From Modicisalibacter radicis (GTDB taxonomy: Bacteria; Pseudomonadota; Gammaproteobacteria; Pseudomonadales; Halomonadaceae), in NCBI RefSeq assembly GCF_900961225.1, contig NZ_CAAHFN010000065.1, forward strand, positions 248,001 through 312,000: a stretch of DNA of 64,000 nucleotides, read 5' to 3'. The notes beneath the pieces were generated by a model, which searched no databases, was not told the origin of the DNA, and saw only the letters and a program-made list of their open reading frames with translations. The position numbers were made by a program, and so were the translations under genes. Below, one piece after another: positions 16,891 through 25,836 of the stretch. Position 1 is the stretch's first letter; every line of letters begins with the position of its first letter.

Positions 16891-18183
16891 CTAGACGATC
16901 TCGATCAGATCGTGCTCGTGCCACTTGGCGAGATAGTCTTCGACCAGCGTCAGCGGTAGCCCGACCCTTCTGGCCAGAAGATTCATGCTGGTAGGCCTGG
17001 ATAGCGTGGGAATGGTATCCATGAGCAACCGCAGCCGACGGCGCTGCTCGTCGGGTGCATCGCCGAAGGCCACCTGCCCCGGATCGACGTAGAGGTCATA
17101 GCGTGGATGGGAAAGGCAGATATTCCCGGAAAAGCGCTTGCGAATCACGGCGCTGGCCTCGAGCGTTTCAACCGCGTCCAGCAACGCCGTCACGGCCTCT
17201 GCCAGGCACCCCTCGTCCATCAGCGCGAAATTGTCCCGATCGGTGTGGTATTCGGGATAGGGGTAGCGCGACAGCGAGGCCATCGGGATGCCGTAGGCTT
17301 CCCAGATATATTCATCGTTGAGCAGGGCGCTTTCGAATTCGCCGGTATGGTGACGATAGTCCGAGCGCTCGAGGGCATCGGCGAGCGCGATCTCGATGCT
17401 GGACTGCCGATGGCGCGAGTACTGCAGAGCCAGCTCCGTGGGCGAGCCCAGCATCTCCAGCATGACGCCTTCCAGCACCCGATCTCTCTCTTCGTCGGGC
17501 AGGCGCCCCAGGTAATATTCGCTGCCGATGATCCCCGGCGCCAGCACCAGGCGATAACTGAAGTTGAGCGGCTTGGAACGCTTGCGCAGGGCATCGAAGA
17601 GCGCGACACCGACCGCCACGCCCGAGAGACCGTCGTTGGCCACGCCCGGGTGGTCCAGGTTGGCGCCAAAGACGATCGTCTCGGGCAGACGCCCTTGCAG
17701 CGTGTAGTCGAGCACCTTCAGCGTGCCGGGTTCCTCACGGGTCTCTATGACGACCTGATAGTCGCCCGCTTCGAGACCGTCATGAAAATGGCGCGGGACA
17801 CAGAATCCCCAGTCGCGCTCCCAGCTGCGGAACAGCTGGCGGAAGTGAAACGGAATGGCATCGGGGTAGCGATGGTCGAAGTGCAGGTGCCGGCGCAGCT
17901 CCTCACGCGTGACGGTGCCGGAAAACGGCGCCGACAGGGCCATCACCGCCAGGGGATGGTGCAGGCCGTCGTAGATCGTCTCGCCCTGGAAGTCGATACG
18001 GGCCGCCACGACATCCCACTTGGGCGGGATCGCCCAGCCGTTGTAATCGTCGCTCGCCGGATAGCGGTGCTCGCGGAACGGCAGCACATCCCGCATATAG
18101 GCGATGGTCGCGTCGTAATCGCTGGAGCAGATCACCCGGTTGAGCGGGGTCAGATCCGCCAGCAGTCTCAACATGTCGTACAT
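16891..18183 (-). CDS. DUF4910 aminopeptidase-like protein
   Basis: 430 residues. A DUF2172/M28-like zinc peptidase fold is suggested by FGANLDHPGVANDGLSGVAV (metal-ligand His and Asp), a later MLEMLGSP acidic position, and PYPEYHTDRDNFALM carrying another His/Asp pair. A winged-helix-like region closes the C-terminus (RRVGLPLTLVEDYLAKWHEH). Members of this family recur in bacterial polysaccharide and nonulosonate gene clusters, but their substrate is not established. A role in deacylating or trimming an amino-acid or amide substituent on a sugar is speculation. It lies 15 bases after the deacetylase gene. Confidence 0.8.
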   Translation of the reverse strand: MYDMLRLLADLTPLNRVICSSDYDATIAYMRDVLPFREHRYPASDDYNGWAIPPKWDVVAARIDFQGETIYDGLHHPLAVMALSAPFSGTVTREELRRHLHFDHRYPDAIPFHFRQLFRSWERDWGFCVPRHFHDGLEAGDYQVVIETREEPGTLKVLDYTLQGRLPETIVFGANLDHPGVANDGLSGVAVGVALFDALRKRSKPLNFSYRLVLAPGIIGSEYYLGRLPDEERDRVLEGVMLEMLGSPTELALQYSRHRQSSIEIALADALERSDYRHHTGEFESALLNDEYIWEAYGIPMASLSRYPYPEYHTDRDNFALMDEGCLAEAVTALLDAVETLEASAVIRKRFSGNICLSHPRYDLYVDPGQVAFGDAPDEQRRRLRLLMDTIPTLSRPTSMNLLARRVGLPLTLVEDYLAKWHEHDLIEIV

Positions 18184-18198
18184 TCCCGCGCCCCTTTC

Positions 18199-19206
18199 TC
18201 ATGTCAGGCTGTGTCGGGCAGCGACCAGCGAGGTGTCGGCCCATTTGAAGGCGTCCAGCCCCGTCGCGGCGCTGAACGGTACATCGTTGGTGTCAAGACG
18301 AGGCAGCAGCAAGGGATCGTTCCGGGTGAGATCGGCCAGCCCCACTTCGACGCTCAACCCCATGGCACATTGCTTGTCCCTGAGGATCTCGAGCAGGGAA
18401 TCGTCATAGCCGCCGTAGGGGTAACACATGACCCAATCCCGCGCGGGCACGCCCAGCTCCTGCAGGAAGGTCAGACTGCGCTCGATCTCCTGGCGCTGCT
18501 CCACGGGGGACAGGGTGTTCAGCCAGCGATGCCGGTCACCGTGGCTGCCGAGGCACATGCCGGCCGCGTGGAGTTCACGCAGTTGCCGGGTATTCATGTA
18601 CAGCGACTCGGCGAAGCCCCGCTCATCGGCGGTGACGTAGCGTCGAAACAGCTGATCGATGAGTTCGCTGCGCAACGCCTGGGGCAGGCCCTTCTGCAGG
18701 ATGCGCTTGATGAAGGTCACATCCGGCGTGTCATAGCGGCTTTCGCTGGAATAGGTTCGGTAATACTCGGCATTCCGCTTCAGGCCATGGCTGGTGCGAT
18801 GCGTATCCAGCACGGCGAATATCTCGCCGACCAGCTGCCGCGGATCGACGCCACTGGCAAGCACGAAATGAATCTTGTTGACGTCGAGGACGCGACCGTC
18901 GAGCACCGAGCAGGCGGGGGGGAAGAAGCTGCCCTGCATGCCCCGCGCGACGAGTTCGGGAAAGACATGATCGTAATGATCGCTATAACCGTCATCGAAC
19001 GTCAGCAGCGCCGCCCTCTCGGGCAGTTCCGCCTCGCCACGCATCGCCGCGATCACTTCGTCGGCACGCACCACCCGGTAGTGCTTGGCGATGAAGTCCA
19101 ACTGGCCGCGGAAATGCTCGAACTCCAGCCCCTTGATCGCCGGGTAACGCGATTCGGCGATGGGACGCACATAGTGATACATCACGATCATCAGCGAAGC
19201 GGTCAT
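18199..19206 (-). CDS. Polysaccharide deacetylase (NodB family)
   Basis: 335 residues. The NodB homology domain is shown by MYHYVRP near the start, LLTFDDGYSDHYDHVFP with the catalytic/metal Asp pair, LGSHGDRHRWLN for the metal-binding histidines, and CYPYGGYDD. The enzyme would remove N- or O-acetyl groups from a sugar. It lacks an obvious signal peptide, so it probably acts on a cytoplasmic precursor. ATG 19206 has AAGGAG eight bases upstream; an earlier in-frame start would run into the SDR gene. It sits between an SDR gene and the DUF4910 gene. Confidence 0.87.
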   Translation of the reverse strand: MTASLMIVMYHYVRPIAESRYPAIKGLEFEHFRGQLDFIAKHYRVVRADEVIAAMRGEAELPERAALLTFDDGYSDHYDHVFPELVARGMQGSFFPPACSVLDGRVLDVNKIHFVLASGVDPRQLVGEIFAVLDTHRTSHGLKRNAEYYRTYSSESRYDTPDVTFIKRILQKGLPQALRSELIDQLFRRYVTADERGFAESLYMNTRQLRELHAAGMCLGSHGDRHRWLNTLSPVEQRQEIERSLTFLQELGVPARDWVMCYPYGGYDDSLLEILRDKQCAMGLSVEVGLADLTRNDPLLLPRLDTNDVPFSAATGLDAFKWADTSLVAARHSLT

Positions 19207-19228
19207 CGTGCTTGCTCCTTGTAGTCGC

Positions 19229-20053
19229 TCACCAGGCGCTGAGACCGCCATCCACGTTCACTTCCTGCCCGGTCACGTAGCGCGAGGCGTCAGAGGCCAG
19301 GTAGATCAGCGCCCCCGCCAGTTCCTCGGGGCGTCCCATGCGTTTCATCGGCACGCGGGCGGCGTACCGGCGCTGGAACTCGGCGTTCTGACCGCTTTCC
19401 ACGCCCCCGGGTATCAGGGTGTTGACGCGGATTCCATGGCCCGCCCATAGCGTTGCCAGATAGCGCGCCAGCCCCGCCACGCCGGCTTTCGAGGCGGCAT
19501 AGACCGGCGGCGTATTGATCGCCACGCCCAGGTACTCCGAGCCTTCGTAGATGCTTGGGTCGCAGCCCAGCTGGCCGTAGATCGAACCGGTATGGATGAT
19601 GCTGCCGCCGCCACCCTGGGCAATCATCTGCCGCCCGACGGCCCGCGACACCATGAACACGCCATCCAGGTTGACGGCCATGATCTTGCGCCATTCTTCG
19701 AGGGCGTAATCTTCCGCCGCGGCGAAGAACGCCTGCAGGTCGTCCGACTTGCTGGCGGCATTGTTGTGCAGAATATCGACCCGGCCGAAGTGCGCGACGG
19801 TGCGCTCCACCAGTGCTTCGACCGATGTCTCGCTGGACACGTCGCAATCCAGGCCGATGCAGTCCACCCGGTACTCTTCCGCGATCCGGCGGGCCAGTTC
19901 ACCGGCGATCTTGCCATCCAGATCGGCGATCGCGACGTTGGCCCCGAACTCGGCCAGGGCACGACAGAAGTGTTGACCCAATATGCCCAGGCCGCCGGTG
20001 ACGATGGCGACCTTGCCCTCCAGATCAAACAACCGCTTGTAACTGAGCGCCAT
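19229..20053 (-). CDS. Short-chain dehydrogenase/reductase (PtmA-like)
   Basis: 274-residue classical SDR: cofactor loop TGGLGILGQHF, NNAAS motif, a catalytic Ser in HTGSIYGQLG, YAASKAGVAGLARYLA with the catalytic Tyr and Lys, and a C-terminal VDGGLSAW. It resembles the oxidoreductases found with legionaminic acid genes in Campylobacter flagellin-glycosylation loci (PtmA). Its reaction is not settled there. GAGGTG precedes the ATG. The first 29 bases overlap the upstream Gfo/Idh/MocA gene. Confidence 0.87.
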   Translation of the reverse strand: MALSYKRLFDLEGKVAIVTGGLGILGQHFCRALAEFGANVAIADLDGKIAGELARRIAEEYRVDCIGLDCDVSSETSVEALVERTVAHFGRVDILHNNAASKSDDLQAFFAAAEDYALEEWRKIMAVNLDGVFMVSRAVGRQMIAQGGGGSIIHTGSIYGQLGCDPSIYEGSEYLGVAINTPPVYAASKAGVAGLARYLATLWAGHGIRVNTLIPGGVESGQNAEFQRRYAARVPMKRMGRPEELAGALIYLASDASRYVTGQEVNVDGGLSAW

Positions 20054-20960
20054 CGATCATCACCTCATCGTTGATTCGCAGGGCCTGATTGCCGGCAATC
20101 AGGGTATTGAGCACCACAAGGCTCGTCTCGGCGGACTCGCTCGGACGCCCCGATTTGACCATTGCGGCGAATTCGCTGAGCAACCGCCGAAACATCGAGA
20201 AGTTGTCGGTGATGTCGTGCTGGCTGTGGCGCCGCGAAGCGTGGATATCGACACGGAAGATCGGCGGCACGTCGCCCAGCGCATCGATACAGACCAACGT
20301 GCCATCGTCCATGCTGATGGCCAGGGATTCATGACGGCTCGCCAGGGCGCGAATGGACACCGGGCGGGATTCGAGCAACGGAAAAATCGCATCCAGCATG
20401 TGGATGCCGTAGCGAGCCCAGTCGTTGACGACGGTGCCGCGCAGCACGCGCAGACGCCCGTAGTCGGCGATCGCGGACTTGCAGGCATCGAGCTCGGTGG
20501 CGTAACGCATCCCCGAGCAGGACATCAGCTTGCCCGAGCCGAGAAAGGGCGCGAAATAATCGAGTTCGTCGCTGTCGAGCGTCAGCGGCTTGTCGATGAG
20601 CACAGGAATGCCGGCCTCGAGGAACGGCTCGGCCAACCTGCGATGCGATGCGGCGTCGTCGCGAGCGATGATCACGGCATCGACGCGACCGATCATGTCC
20701 GTCGGGTCCGCTACCGCGGTCTCGATATGCGTCGCCCGGCACAGCGCGGCGGTCACTTCGGCATCCTGCGTCCAGGCACAGGTGACGCGCAGGCCCTCGA
20801 CGCCGAATTCGCAAAAGTGCCGACGCCGCACGTACTCGTGGATGACCGGCCAGCCGGCCTCGCGCAGCCCGGCATCGCTGTAGCCATTGATGATCGCCGA
20901 GTAGGAGAACGGGTGGCCATTGCCCGGACTGTGCCCGAGGATCCCTACGTTCATCGTCAT
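20025..20960 (-). CDS. Gfo/Idh/MocA-family oxidoreductase
   Basis: 311 residues. The Rossmann fold begins at once (MNVGILGHSPGNGHPFSYSA). It is followed by DAVIIARDDAASHRRLAEP and the EKP-type motif as GIPVLIDKPLTLDSDEL, where the lysine is conserved in this family. NDWARYGIHMLDAI carries the usual His. It likely oxidises or epimerises a nucleotide sugar or sugar precursor. ATG 20960 is preferred because AAGGGG lies six bases before it; ATG 20987 is possible. Its position between two SDR genes in a nonulosonate cluster is reminiscent of Campylobacter ptm loci. Confidence 0.82.
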   Translation of the reverse strand: MTMNVGILGHSPGNGHPFSYSAIINGYSDAGLREAGWPVIHEYVRRRHFCEFGVEGLRVTCAWTQDAEVTAALCRATHIETAVADPTDMIGRVDAVIIARDDAASHRRLAEPFLEAGIPVLIDKPLTLDSDELDYFAPFLGSGKLMSCSGMRYATELDACKSAIADYGRLRVLRGTVVNDWARYGIHMLDAIFPLLESRPVSIRALASRHESLAISMDDGTLVCIDALGDVPPIFRVDIHASRRHSQHDITDNFSMFRRLLSEFAAMVKSGRPSESAETSLVVLNTLIAGNQALRINDEVMIDGAQLQAVV

Positions 20961-21006
20961 GCCCTGCCCCTTGAGAAGTTCAGCCATCGAACGCCTTTCG
21001 ACCCCG

Positions 21007-21804
21007 TCACCAGATGGCCCAGCCGCCATCGACGCACAGATTCTGCCCGGTCATGTAGCTGCCCGCGTCGCTCGCCAGCAGCGCGACCGCGCCCTTCAGT
21101 TCCTCGGGCTCGCCCAGGCGCCCCAGCGGGGCCTTGTCCTTGAGGCGCTGCATGAAGCTCTCGTTGTCCTGGGTCACGGCGTGCGGGAACGCCCCCGGAC
21201 TTATCGCATTGACACGGATCGCGTCGGGGGACAGGAAGCTGGCGAGATAACGGGTAAATTGCAGCACACCGGCCTTGGCGGCACCGTAGCTTGGTGGGTT
21301 GGCATGGTCGGTCCCCGCGTACAGGCGATAGTCGGGCGCCACATGACCGTACATCGAGGCGATGTTGACGATACAGCCGCGATGCTCCTTGATCAGGGGA
21401 TGGAAGTTCTTGACCATGCGGAACACGGCATTGAGGCTGATATCCACGTCGTAATACCAGTCCTCCTCGTCGATGCTCTGCCAGCTGTTCTTGCGCCCCG
21501 ACCAGGCATTGTTCACCAGGATGTCGAGTCCGCCGCACTCGCTGGCGATGCGGTCGACGCACGCCCTGACCGAGTCGATGTCGGTGACATCCAGCGCGAC
21601 GCCGCGATGCTCGCCTTCGGGGAAGCGTTCGCGCAGCCGCTGCGCGGCCAGGACGCAGGCATCGCCGTCACGGCTCGCCACCACCACGCTGGCGCCCAGT
21701 TCGGCCAGGGCTTCGCCCATGGCCAGACCGAGGTAGCCGGCACCGCCGCTGATCAGCGCCGTACGGCCGGACAGGTCGAACAAGTCATGCAGTGATCTGT
21801 TCAT
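21007..21804 (-). CDS. Short-chain dehydrogenase/reductase, second paralogue in the nonulosonate block
   Basis: 265-residue classical SDR with [20 protein letters not shown] for cofactor binding, NNAWSG, the catalytic Ser in [27 protein letters not shown] and the C-terminal CVDGGWAIW. It is related to the SDR at 19229-20053 (similar [16 protein letters not shown] and DGG-W ends), so the block carries two divergent copies around an oxidoreductase. ATG 21804 has AAAGGG upstream. It overlaps the end of the CMP-sugar synthetase gene by 20 bases. Confidence 0.87.
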   Translation of the reverse strand: MNRSLHDLFDLSGRTALISGGAGYLGLAMGEALAELGASVVVASRDGDACVLAAQRLRERFPEGEHRGVALDVTDIDSVRACVDRIASECGGLDILVNNAWSGRKNSWQSIDEEDWYYDVDISLNAVFRMVKNFHPLIKEHRGCIVNIASMYGHVAPDYRLYAGTDHANPPSYGAAKAGVLQFTRYLASFLSPDAIRVNAISPGAFPHAVTQDNESFMQRLKDKAPLGRLGEPEELKGAVALLASDAGSYMTGQNLCVDGGWAIW

Positions 21805-22498
21805 GGTCAATCCCTTTCACCAGGTATTCGGCAATCATGAAATCTTCAAGCGTGTCGATATCCAGCGACCCGCGTCCGTCGGTCACCACCGCCCCCATGC
21901 GACCGAAGAGCAGCGCCTCGCCGTTGGCTTGCAGGCGATCGAGACGAAAGGCGTAGACATCGCCGCTGAGCTGGTAGGCTTCCGGCAAGGCCTGGCGGGG
22001 CAGCCAGGGGATGGCGCCTTCGATGAAGGTCTCGAGCTCGCCCCGGGAGAGCTTCCAGGCCCTATGGGGGTTGAGCTCGGCAGGCTTGAACGTCGCCGCG
22101 GAGTCCATCCCTTCCGCGAGCCGCGTCAGGCACTGGTGGATGAATTCGGATTTGCGAAACGGACTCGTCGGCTCGAGCAGCAATCCGTAGACCGCCCTCT
22201 CCCCCTCGGCCTTCAGGCGCTGTGCCACATCGATGACCGTATCGAGAACGCGGGACGTATCGGTGGCGAGCGCGGCGGGACGCAACATGACTTCCGCGCC
22301 ACAACGCTCGGCGACCTCCGCGATGTCGCGATCATCGGTGGAAACGATGACGCGATCGATGGCGTCGCAGTCGAGCGCCATCCGCAACGTCCAGTCGATC
22401 AGGGGGCGTCCCCCGAGATCGCGGATATTCTTACCGGGAACCGACTTGCTGCCACCGCGAGCCGGCACGATGGCCACGACTCTCTTGTCACCTATCAT
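21785..22498 (-). CDS. CMP-nonulosonate cytidylyltransferase (NeuA/LegF/PtmB-like)
   Basis: 237 residues. It activates a nonulosonic acid with CTP for transfer. Visible motifs are [20 protein letters not shown] at the N-terminus for nucleotide binding, [24 protein letters not shown] and [14 protein letters not shown]. The protein has only the cytidylyltransferase domain. Whether the sugar is legionaminic, neuraminic or a related acid depends on the upstream steps; the presence of PtmE and LegB points to legionaminic acid. ATG 22498 was chosen because the canonical N-terminus begins there. Confidence 0.9.
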   Translation of the reverse strand: MIGDKRVVAIVPARGGSKSVPGKNIRDLGGRPLIDWTLRMALDCDAIDRVIVSTDDRDIAEVAERCGAEVMLRPAALATDTSRVLDTVIDVAQRLKAEGERAVYGLLLEPTSPFRKSEFIHQCLTRLAEGMDSAATFKPAELNPHRAWKLSRGELETFIEGAIPWLPRQALPEAYQLSGDVYAFRLDRLQANGEALLFGRMGAVVTDGRGSLDIDTLEDFMIAEYLVKGIDHEQITA

Positions 22499-22550
22499 GG
22501 GTTTCCCCGACGCTGAAAGGATCGACGAAAAGGCTTGAATGCTCGAAGAC

Positions 22551-23615
22551 TCAAGCCGACTTGATTTGCGAAATGGTCTCGCAGTACTGGCGCCACTCGC
22601 CGGTGTCCAGCCAGGCCTTTTCGCTGATCGGATAGACCCCGACCCGGCCACCTTGACGCCTGACTTCGTCGATCAGATCCGTCAAGTGGTAGAATTCGCC
22701 TTCTGGAATCAACTTAAGTGCCGAAGCTTTCAGGATATAAAGCCCGGTATTGACCATGAAGTCGTAATGGGGCTTTTCACGCATGGCGCAGAGCTGGCCG
22801 TTATCCACGATGTCGCAGATACCGTAGGGGATATCGTAGGAGCGCATGGAAACGACCACCGTGATATCGTTTTCCTCCCTGCGATGATGCTCGACCATGG
22901 CGTGATAATCCGCCTTTATGATCACGTCGCAGTTGGTAACGATAATGTCGCCGGAGACTTTTCCATTCAATGCACAGAGACTCCCCCCCGTCCCCAGTGG
23001 CTTGTCTTCGTAGATGTAATCGACACGATAGTCGGGCTCGAGCTCGTCGAAGTAGGCTTTTATCATTTTCGACTTGTAATTCACCGAAAGATAAAACTGA
23101 TCGACCCCATACTCGACGAATGAATCGAGGATTATCTCGATCGCCGTTTTCTCGCCGACGGGAATCAGCGGCTTGGGCAGCACGTTCGTGAACGGCGCCA
23201 GCCGGGTCCCCTTGCCCCCCGCCATGACGATGACGGGTAGATTCTTCAGACTGTATCGGTGGTTCTCTACTTCCTCGTCCCCGCACAGCGTTTCCCAGAA
23301 ATGCGCGTCGATGACGCAGCCCCGATCGTCGATGACCGGCGCCGCGGTGATCTGCAGCCTGTGCATGGCCTGCTTGATGTCATCCCGATGCTCTCCGAGC
23401 CTTACGGTATAGGGCGAGGTATTGCATACCTGGCCAATCTCCCCGGCCAGGTCTCCACCGCCGAGAATCCAGCGGCGTACATCTCCATCCGTCAACGTTC
23501 CCAGCAACTGGCCCTCCTCGTCGGTCACGAAAAGCACCTTGCGTCGGGTTTCTTCCAGTTGGTAGAGCGCGTCCAGCACTTTCCGCCGGGGACTGGTCAA
23601 AAGCTTCTCGAACAT
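22551..23615 (-). CDS. ptmE: CBS-domain sugar nucleotidyltransferase (PtmE-like, glucosamine-1-P guanylyltransferase)
   Basis: 354 residues. Two CBS-type segments occupy the first 120 residues (VLFVTDEEGQLLGTLTDGDV, VIDDRGCVIDAHFWE). A nucleotidyltransferase domain follows with VIVMAGGKGTRLAPFTNVLP and PKPLIPVGEKTAIE, VTNCDV for the metal-binding Asp, and DTGEWRQY near the end. In Campylobacter, PtmE of this architecture makes GDP-glucosamine, the entry point of the GDP-dependent legionaminic acid pathway. By analogy it would do so here; this has not been tested. The start overlaps the end of the epimerase gene by 19 bases. Confidence 0.85.
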   Translation of the reverse strand: MFEKLLTSPRRKVLDALYQLEETRRKVLFVTDEEGQLLGTLTDGDVRRWILGGGDLAGEIGQVCNTSPYTVRLGEHRDDIKQAMHRLQITAAPVIDDRGCVIDAHFWETLCGDEEVENHRYSLKNLPVIVMAGGKGTRLAPFTNVLPKPLIPVGEKTAIEIILDSFVEYGVDQFYLSVNYKSKMIKAYFDELEPDYRVDYIYEDKPLGTGGSLCALNGKVSGDIIVTNCDVIIKADYHAMVEHHRREENDITVVVSMRSYDIPYGICDIVDNGQLCAMREKPHYDFMVNTGLYILKASALKLIPEGEFYHLTDLIDEVRRQGGRVGVYPISEKAWLDTGEWRQYCETISQIKSA

Positions 23616-24820
23616 TCTGCCTCCTCACCGCAAGCGCTCTCGACAAAGGGCGCGCTGGCGAATCGCTTCTTCATGATGTGACCGAGAGGGATCGTCTTGA
23701 GCGTTTCCTTGATCCGATGCGATGTCGAGCCATCCCCGAACCGGTCATAGGGGTTCTTCAGGGCGCTCAACGAGTCGCGGAACGTTGCGTCCAGGGCCTG
23801 CTCGATCCCCGCACGAATCCCCTCGCGGCGGTTGTCGACGGTAATCACGTTGGCGGCCGCCAGACGTCCCTGCTGACGCGTGCCGACATTGACCACCGGC
23901 AATCTGAACGAGGGGGCTTCGAGCAACCCGCTGGAGGAGTTGCCGATCATGACGTCGAGATGTCGCAGGCAGCTGTGATAGAGGCGTTGGCCCAGGCTGT
24001 CGTGAAGCCTCGCCCTATGCGGGTGTCGTTCGCACCACTCGGCCAGACAGGCATTGATCGCCCGCCCCTGACTGTCGGCGTTGGCCTTGGTGAAGACGAT
24101 ATCCAGCTCGTCGAACGCTTCCAGTGCCTCGAGCAGCGCCGTCACCGGCGACCCCGCGATGTCATCGGCCTCGCCGGTGACCGGGTGATAGGTCACCAGC
24201 GCCGTCGGCCGAACCAGGGGCCTGCCCAGGGCCCGTGCCAGCTCCCCCCGGCTCAGCAGCTCGCTGCGATGGAGGTGATCCAGCCCCGGCGCACCGTAGT
24301 TGAACGTCACGTCGGGCTGCTCGCCCATCTGGAGAATGCGTCGCCGGTAGACCTCGGTCGCCGGAAAGTGCAGGGAGGCGAGTTTGGTCACCGCATGACG
24401 GAAATACTCGTCCAGGGCGCCCTGGCTGGTTTCGCCACCATGCAGGTGCGCGACAGGAATACCCTGCACGACGGCGGCCAGGGCAACGGGAACGATCTCG
24501 AAACGATCGCCCAGCAGCACGACGAGATCCGGGCGATCCTCCGCCAGGGCATCGCCGCTGGCGAGCAGCGCCAATCCCATCGCCTTGGTGACCGCCGAGC
24601 GACTATCCGAAGCCAGCATGATCTCCATGCGTCGGTGGATCGCGAAGCCGTCTTTCTCGATCTCCTCGACGGTAAAGCCGAATTCGGTGGAAAGATGCGT
24701 CCCGGTTACCGCCAGCAGCAACTCCATGTCGGGATCGCTTTCGATCTCGCGCAGTAGCCAGTAAAGCAGCCCATAGTCCGCGCGGGTCGTGGTCAGCACC
24801 CATACACGTCGACGCATCAT
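23597..24820 (-). CDS. Hydrolysing NDP-sugar 2-epimerase (NeuC/LegG-like)
   Basis: 407 residues of the hydrolysing UDP-GlcNAc 2-epimerase family. It releases the nucleotide while epimerising C2, giving the free hexose used by the nonulosonate synthase. Motifs include TTTRADYGLLYWLLREIE at the N-terminus, LVVLLGDRFEIVPVALAA, HLHGGETSQGALDEYFRHA, LVTYHPVTG and MIGNSSSGLLEAPSF for nucleotide binding, with VVNVGTRQQGRL. With PtmE and LegB beside it, a GDP- or UDP-linked 6-deoxy-diacetamido sugar is the expected substrate (LegG). ATGA overlap with the synthase stop fixes the start. Confidence 0.9.
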   Translation of the reverse strand: MMRRRVWVLTTTRADYGLLYWLLREIESDPDMELLLAVTGTHLSTEFGFTVEEIEKDGFAIHRRMEIMLASDSRSAVTKAMGLALLASGDALAEDRPDLVVLLGDRFEIVPVALAAVVQGIPVAHLHGGETSQGALDEYFRHAVTKLASLHFPATEVYRRRILQMGEQPDVTFNYGAPGLDHLHRSELLSRGELARALGRPLVRPTALVTYHPVTGEADDIAGSPVTALLEALEAFDELDIVFTKANADSQGRAINACLAEWCERHPHRARLHDSLGQRLYHSCLRHLDVMIGNSSSGLLEAPSFRLPVVNVGTRQQGRLAAANVITVDNRREGIRAGIEQALDATFRDSLSALKNPYDRFGDGSTSHRIKETLKTIPLGHIMKKRFASAPFVESACGEEAECSRSF

Positions 24821-25836
24821 GTCAGATCCCGCCAATCGAGCAGTTCATCGCAGCGAATGGCCCGAGCGGCATGCCGCCCCACCACCGCTTCCAGCAAGGC
24901 GGGGGACAGTCCCGAGCCGGGTCGCTTGAGGGCCAGGTCGGCACGTGTCAGCACCTCCCCGGCGGCGATGTCCCGTCCCACCGCGATACTCTTTCGCACC
25001 ACTTTCAGGTTCTGCAGCTCGCAAGGGGCCGGACGCTTTCGCCCGTCGCCACGCGCCAGTTCCACATGGCGGATCGCTTCGACCATCGACCGAAAGTCCC
25101 GGGGGTTCAACGAGGAGGCATGGTCCGGACCGTCCAGGCGGGTATCCAGCGTGAAGTGCTTCTCGATGACCTCGGCGCCCATGGCCACGGCGGCTATCGA
25201 CATCTCGGCACCCGCCGTATGATCCGAATAGCCGATCCGGGTCCCGAAGGCGCTCGCCAGGGTATGCATCGCCGACAGGTTGATCTCCGCGTAGGGTGCC
25301 GGATACTCGGTCACGCAGTGCAGCAGGGTGATGTCGGTCGCGCCGGCGTCTTCCAGGCTGCGCATCGCGGCCCCCACCTCTTCCAGCCAGCACATGCCGG
25401 TAGACAGGATGATCGGCTTGCCGTAGCCGGCGATTTTCTCGAGCAGCGGCCTGTTGGTGATCTCGCCGGAAGGCACCTTGAAGACACGCATGCCCAGCTG
25501 ATCGAGGAAGTCCGCGCTGAGCTCATCGAAAGGGCTTGAAATGAATTCTATTCCGCGTTCGCGACAGTAGGCGTGAAGCGTCCGGAACTCGGACTCGGTG
25601 AGCTCGAGTTTCTTGAGCAAGTCATACTGCGACTCGCCGATGCCCCCCGACTTGCGCTGATAAAGGGCCGTTTCGGCCCCGCGTGTCACCAGTCGGTCGG
25701 CACTGAACGTCTGGAACTTGACGGCATCGGCCCCGCACTCCAGAGCCTTGTCGACCAGTTGCAAGGCCTGTTCCACCGAACCGTTGTGATTGACCCCCGC
25801 CTCGGCGATTACGAAAGTAGCCCCTGGTTCCTTCAT
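24817..25836 (-). CDS. Nonulosonic acid synthase (NeuB/LegI-like)
   Basis: 339 residues. It condenses PEP with a six-carbon amino sugar to make a nine-carbon sialic-acid-like sugar. Motifs: FVIAEAGVNHNGSVEQALQL, DAVKFQTFSADRLV, KVPSGEITN, ILSTGMCWLEEV, LLHCVTEYPAPYAEINL, IGYSDHTAGAEMSIAAVAMG, EKHFTLD and GPDHASSLNP. A C-terminal SAF (antifreeze-like) domain covers the last 60 residues. It starts and ends with four-base overlaps with its neighbours, so it is translated as part of a tightly coupled unit. Neu, Leg and Pse synthases cannot be separated safely by eye; context favours Leg. Confidence 0.92.
   Translation of the reverse strand: MKEPGATFVIAEAGVNHNGSVEQALQLVDKALECGADAVKFQTFSADRLVTRGAETALYQRKSGGIGESQYDLLKKLELTESEFRTLHAYCRERGIEFISSPFDELSADFLDQLGMRVFKVPSGEITNRPLLEKIAGYGKPIILSTGMCWLEEVGAAMRSLEDAGATDITLLHCVTEYPAPYAEINLSAMHTLASAFGTRIGYSDHTAGAEMSIAAVAMGAEVIEKHFTLDTRLDGPDHASSLNPRDFRSMVEAIRHVELARGDGRKRPAPCELQNLKVVRKSIAVGRDIAAGEVLTRADLALKRPGSGLSPALLEAVVGRHAARAIRCDELLDWRDLT

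Noticed and set aside
17107-19224. A 705-codon plus-strand frame across the DUF4910 and deacetylase genes
   Set aside because: It covers two well-supported minus-strand genes and has no protein-family features.
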